A DNA stretch of 48,453 nucleotides from Actinomycetes bacterium (GCA_024638645.1 JAHEJX010000213.1:64969-113421), one strand, 5' to 3'. Numbered from the stretch's first letter, positions 1-7,557 are shown. Program-made: numbers and translations. The notes: generated from the sequence alone by a model not told the origin.

Positions 1-2
1 TC

Positions 3-161
3 TACGGCGAGGAAACAACAGACCGTTACCTGAGGAGGTACGAGCCCGGCCAGGCGCTTTACCACACGGCGGTCAACCCCATGGCCAACGCCGACATCGT
101 CATCGAGAACACCGATCCGGCTCAGCCAGAATTCGTACGGATCAGCCCGATCGGGCCTTGA
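3..161 (+). CDS. C-terminal end of a uridine-kinase-like protein (5' truncated)
   Basis: An open frame runs in from the window edge and ends at TGA 159-161, giving 52 residues. The visible part reads RYLRRYEPGQALYHTAV and then NADIVIENTDPAQPEFVR. This resembles the C-terminal tail of actinobacterial uridine kinases (P-loop kinases that phosphorylate uridine or cytidine), where an arginine-rich helix is followed by 'Y-x-P-G-Q-x-L-Y' and 'A-D-x-V-x-(D/E)-N-T-D-P'. The catalytic P-loop lies outside the window, so the substrate cannot be judged. The gene converges on the small minus-strand gene whose stop codon begins at the very next base. A related P-loop kinase such as phosphoribulokinase is the alternative. 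Confidence 0.55.
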   Translation, partial: YGEETTDRYLRRYEPGQALYHTAVNPMANADIVIENTDPAQPEFVRISPIGP

Positions 162-290
162 TCAACTCTTGGTGTGATGGGATTTGTCGACGTTTTGTGA
201 TCTCTTGATTCTGAGGAACTCGAAAACGAACATCGCGACGATCCCAGCCAGCACGACTAAGCCCGTGGTCGGGGGAATGAATGCAATCAT
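162..290 (-). CDS. 42-residue single-pass membrane peptide
   Basis: On the minus strand an ATG at 288-290 opens a 42-codon frame ending in TGA (bases 162-164). A purine-rich ribosome binding site, GAAAGGA, lies about 9 bases upstream of the ATG. The peptide begins MIAFIPPTTG, continues with a hydrophobic stretch of about 17 residues (LVVLAGIVAMFVFEFLR), and ends in a basic, polar tail rich in Lys, Arg, His and Ser. This is the layout of a small inner-membrane peptide with its positive tail in the cytoplasm. No family is recognised. Coding is supported by the Shine-Dalgarno site and the clean hydrophobic/basic segmentation, not by homology. The gene lies head-on to the kinase-like gene with no gap. 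Confidence 0.5.
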   Translation of the reverse strand: MIAFIPPTTGLVVLAGIVAMFVFEFLRIKRSQNVDKSHHTKS

Positions 291-386
291 GGTTTCCTAT
301 TCCTTTCTCACCTAAGCATCGCAATCGGTGCGTGTGGTTCGCCAGGGCATAAAGCCTTTGTTCCGGTTGCGGAAAGGAAGCCCCCG

Positions 387-1187
387 TCAGCGGCCGCTGA
401 TCTCATCCTCGATCTCCCGAAGCAGATAGGCGCGCTCGGCCGCGATTGGTTCGTCGAGACGAGCAGCCAAGACCGGAAGGCGCCAGGCGGCGAGCTCTTC
501 CCGATCCAGCCGACGTTGTTCGCCGTAGTGGCGGATGTAGATTTCGCCGAGGCGGCGACGTTCCTCGGTTATGCCGGGCACTGGCTCTAGGTCGCCGAGG
601 TCGGCTTCTGTGATCAGGAATAGCGACCTCGCGACTCCGTAGTGGTGAGGTCCGGTAATGGCGCGGTCCCAGTCGATCGCTACCCAGGTGCCGTCACTTC
701 CCAGCATGACATTGAGGACGTGCAGATCGCTGTGCAGAATGGACTCGCCGTTGGGCAGCTCGGCGAGCCGGCGCAGCACCGGCTCCAGCATCTCCGGTGG
801 CACTGCGTGTTTGATCCTGGCTTCCAGGGCCTCCTTCATGGAGACGAATCCGGTGGCGGTCAGGTCGTGAATGCGGCACTGCAGCTCGGCGAGGCCCCTC
901 ATGGCGCGCGCGCCTTCGTCGAAGACGATGTCTGCCATCAGCGGGCCGGGCAGGCGATCGAGAATCAACCCGACACGGCCGTCGACCATGACTGTCCCAT
1001 GGCATCTGGCGGCTGGCACGCCGGCCGCCACAACGGCCATCGTCGCTGCAGCCTCGCGCTGAGCGTTTGCGTTTCGCTCGGGTGACCGATACAACTTGAG
1101 CGCCAGGCCATCCTTCCAGGCAAAAACGTCGCCAAGGCGGCCGACGCCGATTCTCTCCAGATCCATGGTCCGGACATTACGTGTCAT
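387..1187 (-). CDS. aminoglycoside phosphotransferase/choline kinase-fold protein
   Basis: A 266-residue protein from ATG 1185-1187; an in-frame ATG at 1164-1166 (residue 8) is the alternative start. The Brenner-type kinase motif H152-S-D154-L-H-V-L-N159 supplies the catalytic aspartate and the Mg-binding asparagine, and I171-D172-W-D174 is the equivalent of DFG. The N-terminal lobe carries the expected lysine region (LALKLYRSPE) and a glutamate in the following helix. These features define the APH/choline kinase superfamily, which transfers ATP phosphate to small alcohols, antibiotics or sugars. The substrate cannot be inferred. The gene is divergent from the gene starting at 1210, with only 22 bases between starts, so their promoters overlap or the transcripts are leaderless. 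A longer frame continues upstream but runs antisense to the neighbour. Confidence 0.75.
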   Translation of the reverse strand: MTRNVRTMDLERIGVGRLGDVFAWKDGLALKLYRSPERNANAQREAAATMAVVAAGVPAARCHGTVMVDGRVGLILDRLPGPLMADIVFDEGARAMRGLAELQCRIHDLTATGFVSMKEALEARIKHAVPPEMLEPVLRRLAELPNGESILHSDLHVLNVMLGSDGTWVAIDWDRAITGPHHYGVARSLFLITEADLGDLEPVPGITEERRRLGEIYIRHYGEQRRLDREELAAWRLPVLAARLDEPIAAERAYLLREIEDEISGR

Positions 1188-1209
1188 AACCCGCTGATAC
1201 CTTGGCCTT

Positions 1210-1929
1210 ATGCAACCCACGGCTCCGCATGCGTTGCTGGCGCAGGCGACGGAGTGGGAGGACCTAACTCGTTGGGAACGGGCCGAGATTGGCCGTGCTC
1301 TGCGTCGATTGGGGTGGACGTATTCGGAAATCCGCAAGGTAATCCCTGTGCCGAAGGGGACCTTGTCGGGTTGGTGCGCAGGCGTTGAGCTGACGGAGGA
1401 CCAAGTGGCGGCGATCGCTCGGCGGACTCGCTCCGCGCTGGGTGTACCGCGAGACACCCAATGGCGGCGGCGGGATCAGATCGCTGCGATCCGGCAAGAC
1501 GCAGCGGCGCAGGTTCCTCAGCTCCTATCTGAGCCGCTTTGGCTTGCCGGCACCACGATGTATTGGGCCGAGGGCGCCAAGACCAGCAATCGCCTCTCTC
1601 TCGCCAACAGCGATCCGCGCATACTGCGCCTGTTTGTGAATTGGGTCGACGCATTTCTCCGATCGGAACCGGAATACGTGCTCAAGCTCAACCTTCACTA
1701 CGGCAACGACGAACCAGCTGCACGGCGATTCTGGGAAACAGAACTGGGCATGATCGAGCCACGGTTCTACAAGACTTTCATCAAGCCTGAAGGAACGGGT
1801 CATCGAAAGAACCACCTCCCGGCTGGAGTGTGCGCCGTGATTGTGCGGCGAAGCTCCGATCTATTCCATTACTACAGCGGATGGATCGACGGGCTTGCGC
1901 CGTTGCTAACCTCCCCGACGGGTCGCTAG
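1210..1929 (+). CDS. helix-turn-helix protein with a LAGLIDADG-like segment; stop codon lies inside tRNA-Lys
   Basis: A 239-residue protein from ATG 1210. Residues about 20-70 look like a helix-turn-helix (ERAEIGRALRRLGWTYSEIR, then VPKGTLSGWC). An Arg-rich linker follows. Residues 110-150 read LWLAGTTMYWAEGAK ... NSDPRILRLFVNWV, similar in spacing to a LAGLIDADG motif ('LxGxxxxxEGxK', then 'NSD'). The family name is not certain and nuclease activity is not shown. TAG 1927-1929 is formed by bases 8-10 of the tRNA-Lys gene, so the last 10 bases of the reading frame are tRNA sequence. No Shine-Dalgarno site is obvious, so the transcript may be leaderless. A DNA-binding or homing-type protein that settled at a tRNA locus is an inference. 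Confidence 0.55.
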   Translation: MQPTAPHALLAQATEWEDLTRWERAEIGRALRRLGWTYSEIRKVIPVPKGTLSGWCAGVELTEDQVAAIARRTRSALGVPRDTQWRRRDQIAAIRQDAAAQVPQLLSEPLWLAGTTMYWAEGAKTSNRLSLANSDPRILRLFVNWVDAFLRSEPEYVLKLNLHYGNDEPAARRFWETELGMIEPRFYKTFIKPEGTGHRKNHLPAGVCAVIVRRSSDLFHYYSGWIDGLAPLLTSPTGR

Positions 1930-1993
1930 CTCAATTTGGCAGAGCAGGAGCCTCTTAAGCTCAAGGTTGTGGGTTCAAGTCCCACGCGACCCA
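1920..1993 (+). tRNA. tRNA-Lys (anticodon CTT)
   Basis: A 74-base cloverleaf. The acceptor stem GGGTCGC pairs with GCGACCC at 1986-1992 and the discriminator is A1993. The D-arm is GCTC/GAGC. The anticodon loop CTCTTAA gives CTT, and the T-arm is GTGGG-TTCAAGT-CCCAC. CCA is not encoded. The first 10 bases overlap the end of the upstream protein gene, so its promoter must lie within that gene. Confidence 0.93.
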
Positions 1994-2028
1994 CTCCGGG
2001 GTTCGAATTCTCGAACCTTCCTCAATTT

Positions 2029-2111
2029 GCGGGCGTGGCGGAATTGGAAGACGCGCCAGGTTTAGGTCCTGGTGGGCACTGCCCGTGGGGGTTCGAGTCC
2101 CTCCGCCCGCA
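2029..2111 (+). tRNA. tRNA-Leu (anticodon TAG)
   Basis: A class II tRNA with a long variable arm (GGCACTGCCC region). The acceptor stem GCGGGCG pairs with CGCCCGC at 2104-2110 and the discriminator is A2111. The anticodon stem CCAGG/CCTGG encloses loop TTTAGGT, giving TAG. The T-arm is GGGGG-TTCGAGT-CCCTC. CCA is not encoded. It lies 35 bases after tRNA-Lys and is probably co-transcribed with it. Confidence 0.93.
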
Positions 2112-2128
2112 CTACAAACGCCGGCCGC

Positions 2129-3232
2129 TCAGGAACGGCGCGCCGACGCCTTGGGCGTTCGGCGCAGCAAACGCTGACTCCCCTTGCGCTCCGCACCGCC
2201 GTCGGCGGTCCCCTTGTGTTTGACACGCGCTCTCGGGTCGATGATCCCGTGATCCGCCTGGAGCCGCTGCACATGATCGTACGGCCCAACGACGTCGACG
2301 GTCGACTCGGCGGGAACGTGGACAGTGGGTCCCGGGTGACGCGTGGCGACTCCGGCACTGTCAGTGAAGCCGAGCACATTCACATTGAACTTCCCCCAGA
2401 GGTCCCAGATCGACTTACGCTGAATCGACGAGCCTTTCGGTACCCAGAACCGGGAGTGAACGAAGAGGACGTCCTCCACATAGAAGCTGTCCTGAACCGA
2501 GGGGTCGACGGCAGCCGCGGCGAAAGCCGGCGCGGCAAGTGCAGTCGCGCTGAAGGCGGCCTGTATGTCAAAGCTGTTGACGATCTTGGAGGCCATGTTC
2601 TGATCGAACGAGCGCAGAACTACGCGGATATCAGGGCGAACCTCTTTGGCGTCGAGCGCTATCTCCACATTCGCCAGGTCGTCATCGGTGCATGCAATCA
2701 CCGCGGAGGCGCGTTCGAGCCCCGCCTTCATCAATACTTCCGTCTTGCGCGCATCGCCGAACAACACCGGGATCCCGAGGTCGGTTATCGATGCTACGAA
2801 GGGCCCGGATGAGTCAATCTCGACAACGGTGAACTCGGTGTCAAAGCGCTGCAGCTCCCCGGCCACCCGATATCCGAGTTGACCAAGACCGCAGACGATT
2901 ACGTGGTTCTGCATTCGTTTGCTCCTTCGTGTGTAGAGCATGGGGAGACGCTGCCGCAAGATGAAGTCGAGGATGGTGGCCGCGGCCAACGCCACCACGA
3001 AGATGCGGACGACCGACATCACCGTGGACAAGACCTGCGTGTCGGTATGCGACGTCGACAGATCGAGCAGAGTGTTGTTGCCTCCCAGCATGAGGATCAC
3101 GAGCATGAAGGCGCGGGGAGCGAAGATCCCCTCGCGAATCGAGAGCCAGGCCGTCGCTACCGCCACGACGACCACTAACGCAAGCACGGCCTTGGTCATT
3201 GCCTTGCGCAGTGAGATGTTTCTCTCGTTCAC
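2129..3232 (-). CDS. potassium-channel-like membrane protein with RCK/TrkA-N NAD-binding domain, selectivity filter not recognisable
   Basis: A 367-residue protein with a GTG start (bases 3230-3232). The N-terminal 95 residues contain two hydrophobic helices (about 13-30 and 68-93) around a short loop, the layout of a two-helix K+ channel. The loop reads LGGNNTLLDLST and has no TVGYG-type filter. Residues 109-140 form a Rossmann nucleotide-binding fold (VIVCGLGQLG, then acidic D140), typical of RCK/TrkA-N domains that gate K+ channels through NAD or nucleotides. A basic C-terminal tail ends 17 bases from tRNA-Leu and contains a strong hairpin. It may be a channel of altered selectivity, related to CASTOR/POLLUX-like channels, or a membrane-tethered NAD sensor. 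Confidence 0.7.
   Translation of the reverse strand: MNERNISLRKAMTKAVLALVVVVAVATAWLSIREGIFAPRAFMLVILMLGGNNTLLDLSTSHTDTQVLSTVMSVVRIFVVALAAATILDFILRQRLPMLYTRRSKRMQNHVIVCGLGQLGYRVAGELQRFDTEFTVVEIDSSGPFVASITDLGIPVLFGDARKTEVLMKAGLERASAVIACTDDDLANVEIALDAKEVRPDIRVVLRSFDQNMASKIVNSFDIQAAFSATALAAPAFAAAAVDPSVQDSFYVEDVLFVHSRFWVPKGSSIQRKSIWDLWGKFNVNVLGFTDSAGVATRHPGPTVHVPAESTVDVVGPYDHVQRLQADHGIIDPRARVKHKGTADGGAERKGSQRLLRRTPKASARRS
2140..2165. terminator. GC-rich hairpin between convergent tRNA-Leu and RCK gene
   Basis: GCGCCGA-CGCC, loop TTG, then GGCG-T-TCGGCGC: eleven base pairs with a single bulged T. It sits 29 bases downstream of tRNA-Leu and inside the last codons of the converging RCK gene. No U-tract follows on the plus strand. 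A terminator role for the tRNA transcript is inferred. Confidence 0.4.
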
Positions 3233-3469
3233 ATTCGAAATGTACCGACTGGGCCTTGCTCAATGCGTTGGGAGTGCTCTCTCCCGATGTCCGATATCAC
3301 CGGCCGACTCGACTTCGTGGCGGCAGATCACATGCCGACGTTGCGCGCAATCGGCGAACGATTCTCCAGAGATGGGCCCTTAGATGGCCGCACCATGAGT
3401 GCGCAGTACTCGGTATGAGTTGTTAGGTATTGCGTAGCTAGGTACCCAGACCGAGCCGGCATCTGGAGA

Positions 3470-3487
3470 CCAGATACTGGATACCGA
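3470..3487. repeat. degenerate GATACC-family repeat
   Basis: Contains CAGATACTGGATACCG, one exact GGATACC unit plus a diverged unit. It belongs to the family seen as tandem arrays at 15.9 and 25.6 kb. Confidence 0.45.
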
Positions 3488-3576
3488 TAGCTAGTTGCCG
3501 GCCTTAGAGCGGTAGCGGGGATCTGAGGTGGTCGCGAACCGCGCTCGCGATGCGTGCACGCTCAGCTCGCTCCGTC

Positions 3577-3748
3577 TTGTCGGGCTGGTCGGATTTGAAC
3601 CTGTCAAGGGTTGGCGGGTGATGGGCAGCCGGCGCCCTACGGAGCTTGTTGGGCATTTCCGTTTGTGTAGGGTTCACGGCGGTTGGAGAGCGGTCAGTCG
3701 AATGTGGGGATCCGGGGGTTTGTAACCTCGGCCTCCTGCTCCCAAAGC
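3577..3748 (-). pseudogene. interrupted tRNA-Pro remnant
   Basis: Bases 3577-3601 match 3774-3798, the 3' end of the intact tRNA-Pro (acceptor 3' strand, T-stem, T-loop), at all 25 positions. Bases 3732-3748 match 3804-3820 (anticodon loop and flank) at all 17 positions. In the intact gene these blocks are 5 bases apart; here about 130 unrelated bases separate them, and the 5' half of the tRNA is absent. The arrangement fits a second tRNA-Pro copy split by an insertion, or an attachment-site-like duplication left by a departed element. Confidence 0.5.
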
Positions 3749-3776
3749 CGGCGGCGGAGCCGCTGCTCGTCGTTTG

Positions 3777-3850
3777 TCGGGCTGGTCGGATTTGAACCGA
3801 CGACCTCCTGCTCCCAAAGCAGGCGCGCTGCCAAGCTGCGCCACAGCCCG
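3777..3850 (-). tRNA. tRNA-Pro (anticodon TGG)
   Basis: Read on the minus strand, acceptor CGGGCTG (3844-3850) pairs with CAGCCCG and the discriminator is A at 3777. Anticodon stem CCTGC/GCAGG encloses TTTGGGA, giving TGG. The T-arm is GTCGG-TTCAAAT-CCGAC. 74 bases, no encoded CCA. Partial copies of it lie just downstream (3577-3748). Confidence 0.93.
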
Positions 3851-3877
3851 TAGGCGAGGAATGTAGTACTGCTTGGC

Positions 3878-4957
3878 TCAGGGCGAGACCGAAACCCTGG
3901 TGGCGCTTATCTCGTACACCAATTGGTAATCGCAACCGCCGGATCCATCGTGGCCGCCTGAGAAACGAAACGCGGTCGGTCCGCGGTCATCAAAACCGGT
4001 CGGAGTGATTGTGCCGTACCAGCGCTCCCGCTCACACGAGCCCGCCAGAGTCTCGTCGAAAACGTATGTTCCCGCGTCTGAGTCATATGTGAACTCGCGA
4101 AAGCCGCCGCGTTGAGCGGTCCCATCCGGATAGGTGATCTGGCCAATTGCAATTGAGCCGTCGCAACGGCCATCAGCGCACTCGAAGATGAGGCTCGCGG
4201 TAGCCATGCCGACGCCGCCTACTGCGTCGACGGCCGATTGGTCCAAGACTTGGAGGTTGTATTCAGCAAATGTCTGTGTAGGCACTGCTGTGCCATCGTC
4301 ATCAATGATGATCCCGCCGTCCTCGGTACGGCACAGTTCGATCGATCCCTCGAACACAGTGTCTGTTCCTTCAAACGTGATCCGGTAATCAAGAGTGAAG
4401 CAATCCGGCTCCAGAGTGCCGCCAACTTCGATTTCGTCAACGTGGGGCCCAGGCACGTCACCGGCCGTCATCACGACTTCTCCGGAAGAGGACAACGTCA
4501 TTTCGTAGTCGCCGACAATGGTGCCGGTTCCAGAAGCCGTACCGCTCTCCGTGAAGACTGCGTCCACTCCACCCATGACGTTCACTGCCCCATCGGTTGG
4601 TGCTATCTGAGTGATCAGTGTTTCGAGCAATTGCCCTTCGAGGCCGAACTCGACGCCAATTGTCCCTGTGGGCACATTGACGTCGATTGCAATGCTGGCT
4701 CCGCCGCCACCAAATGTTGCCGAGTCCCACTGCCCGACGTATACGCCGCTGAGGTCGCTCAGCCCACTGAAGTCGAGTGGCGTGGTAGTCGCCGTGGGCC
4801 CCGTCGTTGTGCTCGACGCGGCGCCGGTCACGGTGGAGGCTGTCGTCGTCGGAATGGCGGTGTCGGTGCCGCCTGAGTTGATAAGGACAACGATGACGAT
4901 CAATGCGAGTAGCGCTGCACCGATTGCCAGGAAGATCGTACGTTGCTTGCGATCCAT
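3878..4957 (-). CDS. exported or membrane-anchored protein with Thr-rich linker
   Basis: A 359-residue protein from ATG 4955-4957. After MDRKQRT, a single hydrophobic helix (about residues 8-27, IFLAIGAALLALIVIVVLI) acts as an uncleaved anchor. A 30-residue Thr/Ser/Ala linker follows (TTTASTVTGAASSTTTGPTA). The rest is rich in Gly, Asp and beta-prone segments with about six cysteines, as expected of an extracytoplasmic beta-sandwich. No catalytic motif or family is recognised. The linker style is shared with the lipoproteins at 8.9 and 21.7 kb. The 3' end lies 27 bases from tRNA-Pro. Confidence 0.65.
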   Translation of the reverse strand: MDRKQRTIFLAIGAALLALIVIVVLINSGGTDTAIPTTTASTVTGAASSTTTGPTATTTPLDFSGLSDLSGVYVGQWDSATFGGGGASIAIDVNVPTGTIGVEFGLEGQLLETLITQIAPTDGAVNVMGGVDAVFTESGTASGTGTIVGDYEMTLSSSGEVVMTAGDVPGPHVDEIEVGGTLEPDCFTLDYRITFEGTDTVFEGSIELCRTEDGGIIIDDDGTAVPTQTFAEYNLQVLDQSAVDAVGGVGMATASLIFECADGRCDGSIAIGQITYPDGTAQRGGFREFTYDSDAGTYVFDETLAGSCERERWYGTITPTGFDDRGPTAFRFSGGHDGSGGCDYQLVYEISATRVSVSP

Positions 4958-5097
4958 TCAGTTGAAGCTACACGAAGCCACCTACGTTGTTCGTGGTAGG
5001 TATTACGCCTCGCGAGCCTCACCGCAAGGTGCGTTCCCCACCCGTACCGATCGCGGCTGCACGCCGTGCCGCCGCAACTATCCTGCCCCATCGCGCC

Positions 5098-5169
<72 letters not shown>

Positions 5170-5193
5170 CCGATCCCTCGAGGATCGAACTAA

Positions 5194-5266
5194 GCCCCCG
5201 TAGCTCAGTGGACAGAGCAGGAGCCTTCTAAGCTCTTGGCCGAGGGTTCGAATCCTTCCGGGGGCG
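5194..5266 (+). tRNA. tRNA-Arg (anticodon TCT)
   Basis: Acceptor GCCCCCG pairs with CGGGGGC at 5259-5265. The anticodon loop CTTCTAA gives TCT and the T-arm is GAGGG-TTCGAAT-CCTTC. No encoded CCA. Its 3' end (5249-5264) is partly repeated immediately downstream at 5267-5282. Confidence 0.92.
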
Positions 5267-5287
5267 CGAATCCCTACGGGGGATCAT

Positions 5288-5363
5288 GGTGGCCGTAGCT
5301 CAGTCCGGTTAGAGCACCTGGTTGTGGTCCAGGAAGTCGCGGGTTCAAATCCCGTCGGTCACC
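5288..5363 (+). tRNA. tRNA-His (anticodon GTG)
   Basis: Acceptor GTGGCCG pairs with CGGTCAC (5356-5362). The extra G at 5288 opposite discriminator C5363 is the G-1:C73 identity pair of tRNA-His. Anticodon stem CCTGG/CCAGG encloses TTGTGGT, giving GTG. The T-arm is GCGGG-TTCAAAT-CCCGT. Confidence 0.93.
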
Positions 5364-5370
5364 CCAATAG

Positions 5371-5402
5371 CGGCCGGCCTCGCAAATCTGCGTGGCCGGC
5401 CG
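5371..5402 (+). terminator. long GC hairpin between tRNA-His and tig
   Basis: CGGCCGGCC-T-CGCA, loop AATC, then TGCG-T-GGCCGGCCG: thirteen pairs around one T-T mismatch. It begins 8 bases after tRNA-His, so it may end the tRNA transcript. With only 31 bases to the tig start it could also sit in the tig leader. No U-tract follows. Confidence 0.4.
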
Positions 5403-5433
5403 GCAAATGTGTACACCCTGACAAGAGGAATCG

Positions 5434-6903
5434 ATGGAAACCCAGATGACCGAGGCGGGCCCTTTCGAGCGCATGCTCAAGCTCACGCTCGCGGAGAGCG
5501 AACTCGACGACGCCAAGACTGCGGCGGCTCGCAAGCTGTCACAGGACATGAAGATAAAGGGCTTTCGGCCGGGGAAGGCACCGCGCGCCGTCGTCGAGCG
5601 CATGGTCGGTGCCGAGGCGCTGCGCTCTGAGGCAATCGATGAGGCATTGCCGGGTGCCGTGAGCGAGGCGTTACGTGAAGAGGAGCTGGCTCCGGTCACC
5701 ACACCCCGCGTCGAGAACATGCGCGATCTCGACGATGGAGGAGTCGAGGTAGATGTTCGCATCACGCTGTGGCCGACGATCGACGAGGTACCCAATTTCG
5801 ACAACCGCAAGGTCGAAGTTGAGATTCCGGAGGTCGATGACTCGGAGGTCGATGATCAGATCGATCGGCTGCGCTCCCAGTTCGCCGAGCTGGAGGACGT
5901 TGCGCGGGCGGCGGACGAAGGCGACTTCGTCATGATCAACATCACGGCGCTCGATGGTGACAAACAGATCGAAGACGCTTCGGCGGATGACCTCCTCTAC
6001 GAGGTCGGCTCGCAGTCCTTCCTCGGCGGACTCGATGAACTCGTGATGGGCTCGAGCGCCGGGGATATTCGTAAGGGCCCAGGCGTCCTGCCCCCCGGAT
6101 TCACTGATCACACAGGAGAGGTCACTCTCAGCGTGCTCGTCAAGGGGGTAAAGGGTAAGAAGCTTCCCGAGGTGGATGACGAGTGGGTGTCCGACGTCAC
6201 GGAGTTCGAAACGGTCGCCGAGCTGAAAGAACAGCTTCAGGAGAACCTGTACTCCATGAAGCTGAGCGTCGCCGGCCAGCAGTTTCGCGAGACGCTCATG
6301 GACGAGCTGGTTACCGAGATGGACATCGAGCTGCCGGAGGCTCTGGTTGATGCGGAAATGGAGAACGCATTCCACAACCTGGCGCATAGCCTCGAGAGTC
6401 AGGGAATCGACTTTGGCAACTACCTGCGGATCACCGGTCAGGATCAGGAGGAATTCCTCGCCGAGCTTCGGGAGCGTTCCACCGAATCGATCAAGTCGCG
6501 CATCCTGCTCGACACCGTCGCCACCGCCAATGAGATCACGGTCGAAGAAGAAGAGCTGGAAGGCGCCATCCAAGGACTCGCTGCCCAATCAGGCGAGGAT
6601 GTGATCGAAGTAAAGAAGGCTCTAGCGCAGAGTGGGCAAGTTGTGGCACTAGCCGGTGATATCCTGCGGAGGAAGGCGCTGAACCACATCCTGGAACAGG
6701 CCAGTCCGGTCAACGCAGACGGAGAGCCGGTGGACTTGACTCCTCCCGGTTACGAAGACGAAGAGGAAGCGACAGCTGACGATTCTGACGTCGACGGAGA
6801 CGAGGCTGAGGAGACGGAAGGCGCCGCAGCTGGCTCACGGGCAGATCGCGAAAACGGTGCCGAGCAAGCTGATGAAGATTCAACAGATGAAGCCGATAAA
6901 TAG
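5434..6903 (+). CDS. tig: trigger factor (ribosome-associated chaperone and prolyl isomerase)
   Basis: A 489-residue protein from ATG 5434 with ribosome site AGAGGAA 5 bases upstream. The N-terminal ribosome-binding domain carries the signature G43-F-R-P-G-K-A-P50, which docks on ribosomal protein L23. The middle FKBP-like domain (about 150-240: EGDFVMINITALDG ... SQSFLGGLDELVMG) and the alpha-helical C-terminal chaperone arms (about 255-425) follow in the usual order. It captures nascent chains at the exit tunnel. The length is slightly above the family norm because of an extreme acidic tail (about 435-489, rich in Asp/Glu). It is followed after 45 bases by clpP and then clpX, the classic tig-clpP-clpX order. 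Confidence 0.95.
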   Translation: METQMTEAGPFERMLKLTLAESELDDAKTAAARKLSQDMKIKGFRPGKAPRAVVERMVGAEALRSEAIDEALPGAVSEALREEELAPVTTPRVENMRDLDDGGVEVDVRITLWPTIDEVPNFDNRKVEVEIPEVDDSEVDDQIDRLRSQFAELEDVARAADEGDFVMINITALDGDKQIEDASADDLLYEVGSQSFLGGLDELVMGSSAGDIRKGPGVLPPGFTDHTGEVTLSVLVKGVKGKKLPEVDDEWVSDVTEFETVAELKEQLQENLYSMKLSVAGQQFRETLMDELVTEMDIELPEALVDAEMENAFHNLAHSLESQGIDFGNYLRITGQDQEEFLAELRERSTESIKSRILLDTVATANEITVEEEELEGAIQGLAAQSGEDVIEVKKALAQSGQVVALAGDILRRKALNHILEQASPVNADGEPVDLTPPGYEDEEEATADDSDVDGDEAEETEGAAAGSRADRENGAEQADEDSTDEADK

Positions 6904-6948
6904 TCACGGGCCAGAGAATTGCGGGCTTAGTCCCGCACAGGAGTTGTA

Positions 6949-7557
6949 ATGAGTTATCTCGTCCCCACCGTCGTCGAGCAAACCCCCAGGGGAGAGCGAG
7001 CGTTCGACATCTACAGCCGTTTGCTCAAGGAGCGGATCGTCTTTCTCGGCACCCCAATCGACGACGGCGTCGCCAATGTGATCATGGCCCAGATGCTTCA
7101 TCTCGAGGGTGAGGATCCGGACAAGGACATTTCGATGTACATCAACTCGCCGGGTGGTTCTACGTATGCGCTGATGGCCATTTACGACACGATGCAGTTC
7201 GTCAAGCCGGATGTCGCCACCTACTGCATGGGCCTTGCCGCTTCAGCGGCCGCCGTGCTTCTAGCCGGCGGAGCGAAAGGCAAACGCTTCGCATTGCCGC
7301 ACGCGCGCATCATGATGCACCAGCCACATGTTTCGGGAGTTGGTGGTCAGGCGACCGATATCGAGATCCACGCTCGCGAGATCCTGAAGACTCGCGAAGA
7401 GATCAACCAGATCCTGCAGATGCATACGGGCCAGGAGCTTGCGCGTGTGCAGGACGACACGGAACGCGACTATTGGCTCAGCGCAGCGGAGGCACAGGAG
7501 TACGGTGTCATCGACGAAATACTTGCGGGTCGTTCACTCGAGGCAGTGGCCGGCTAG
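6949..7557 (+). CDS. clpP: ATP-dependent Clp protease proteolytic subunit
   Basis: A 202-residue protein from ATG 6949, preceded by CAGGAG. The serine-protease triad is visible: S99 in [13 protein letters not shown]124 in IMMHQP, and D170 in RVQDDTERD. The hydrophobic docking and handle regions are present ([18 protein letters not shown]). ClpP forms a tetradecameric barrel that degrades proteins unfolded by ClpX, whose gene starts 38 bases downstream. The N-terminal segment before [17 protein letters not shown] probably contains the short propeptide that ClpP removes itself. Actinomycetes often carry two clpP genes in tandem; only one is found here. Confidence 0.96.
   Translation: MSYLVPTVVEQTPRGERAFDIYSRLLKERIVFLGTPIDDGVANVIMAQMLHLEGEDPDKDISMYINSPGGSTYALMAIYDTMQFVKPDVATYCMGLAASAAAVLLAGGAKGKRFALPHARIMMHQPHVSGVGGQATDIEIHAREILKTREEINQILQMHTGQELARVQDDTERDYWLSAAEAQEYGVIDEILAGRSLEAVAG

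Larger units (their letters stand above)
3233..3776. other. 544-base non-coding spacer with repeat and tRNA fragments
   Basis: No convincing protein gene is seen; the frames present lack ribosome binding sites and recognisable content. The spacer holds a degenerate copy of the GATACC repeat family at about 3470-3487 (CAGATACTGGATACCG) and two displaced pieces of the neighbouring tRNA-Pro gene (listed separately). It also carries the 5' region of the RCK gene. Confidence 0.6.

Noticed and set aside
3504..3935. Minus-strand protein of 143 residues over tRNA-Pro
   Set aside because: The frame runs through the intact tRNA and its fragments, and the composition is that of read-through non-coding sequence.
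5274..5810. Minus-strand frame over tRNA-His and the tig start
   Set aside because: It spans a tRNA and the antisense of a certain gene.
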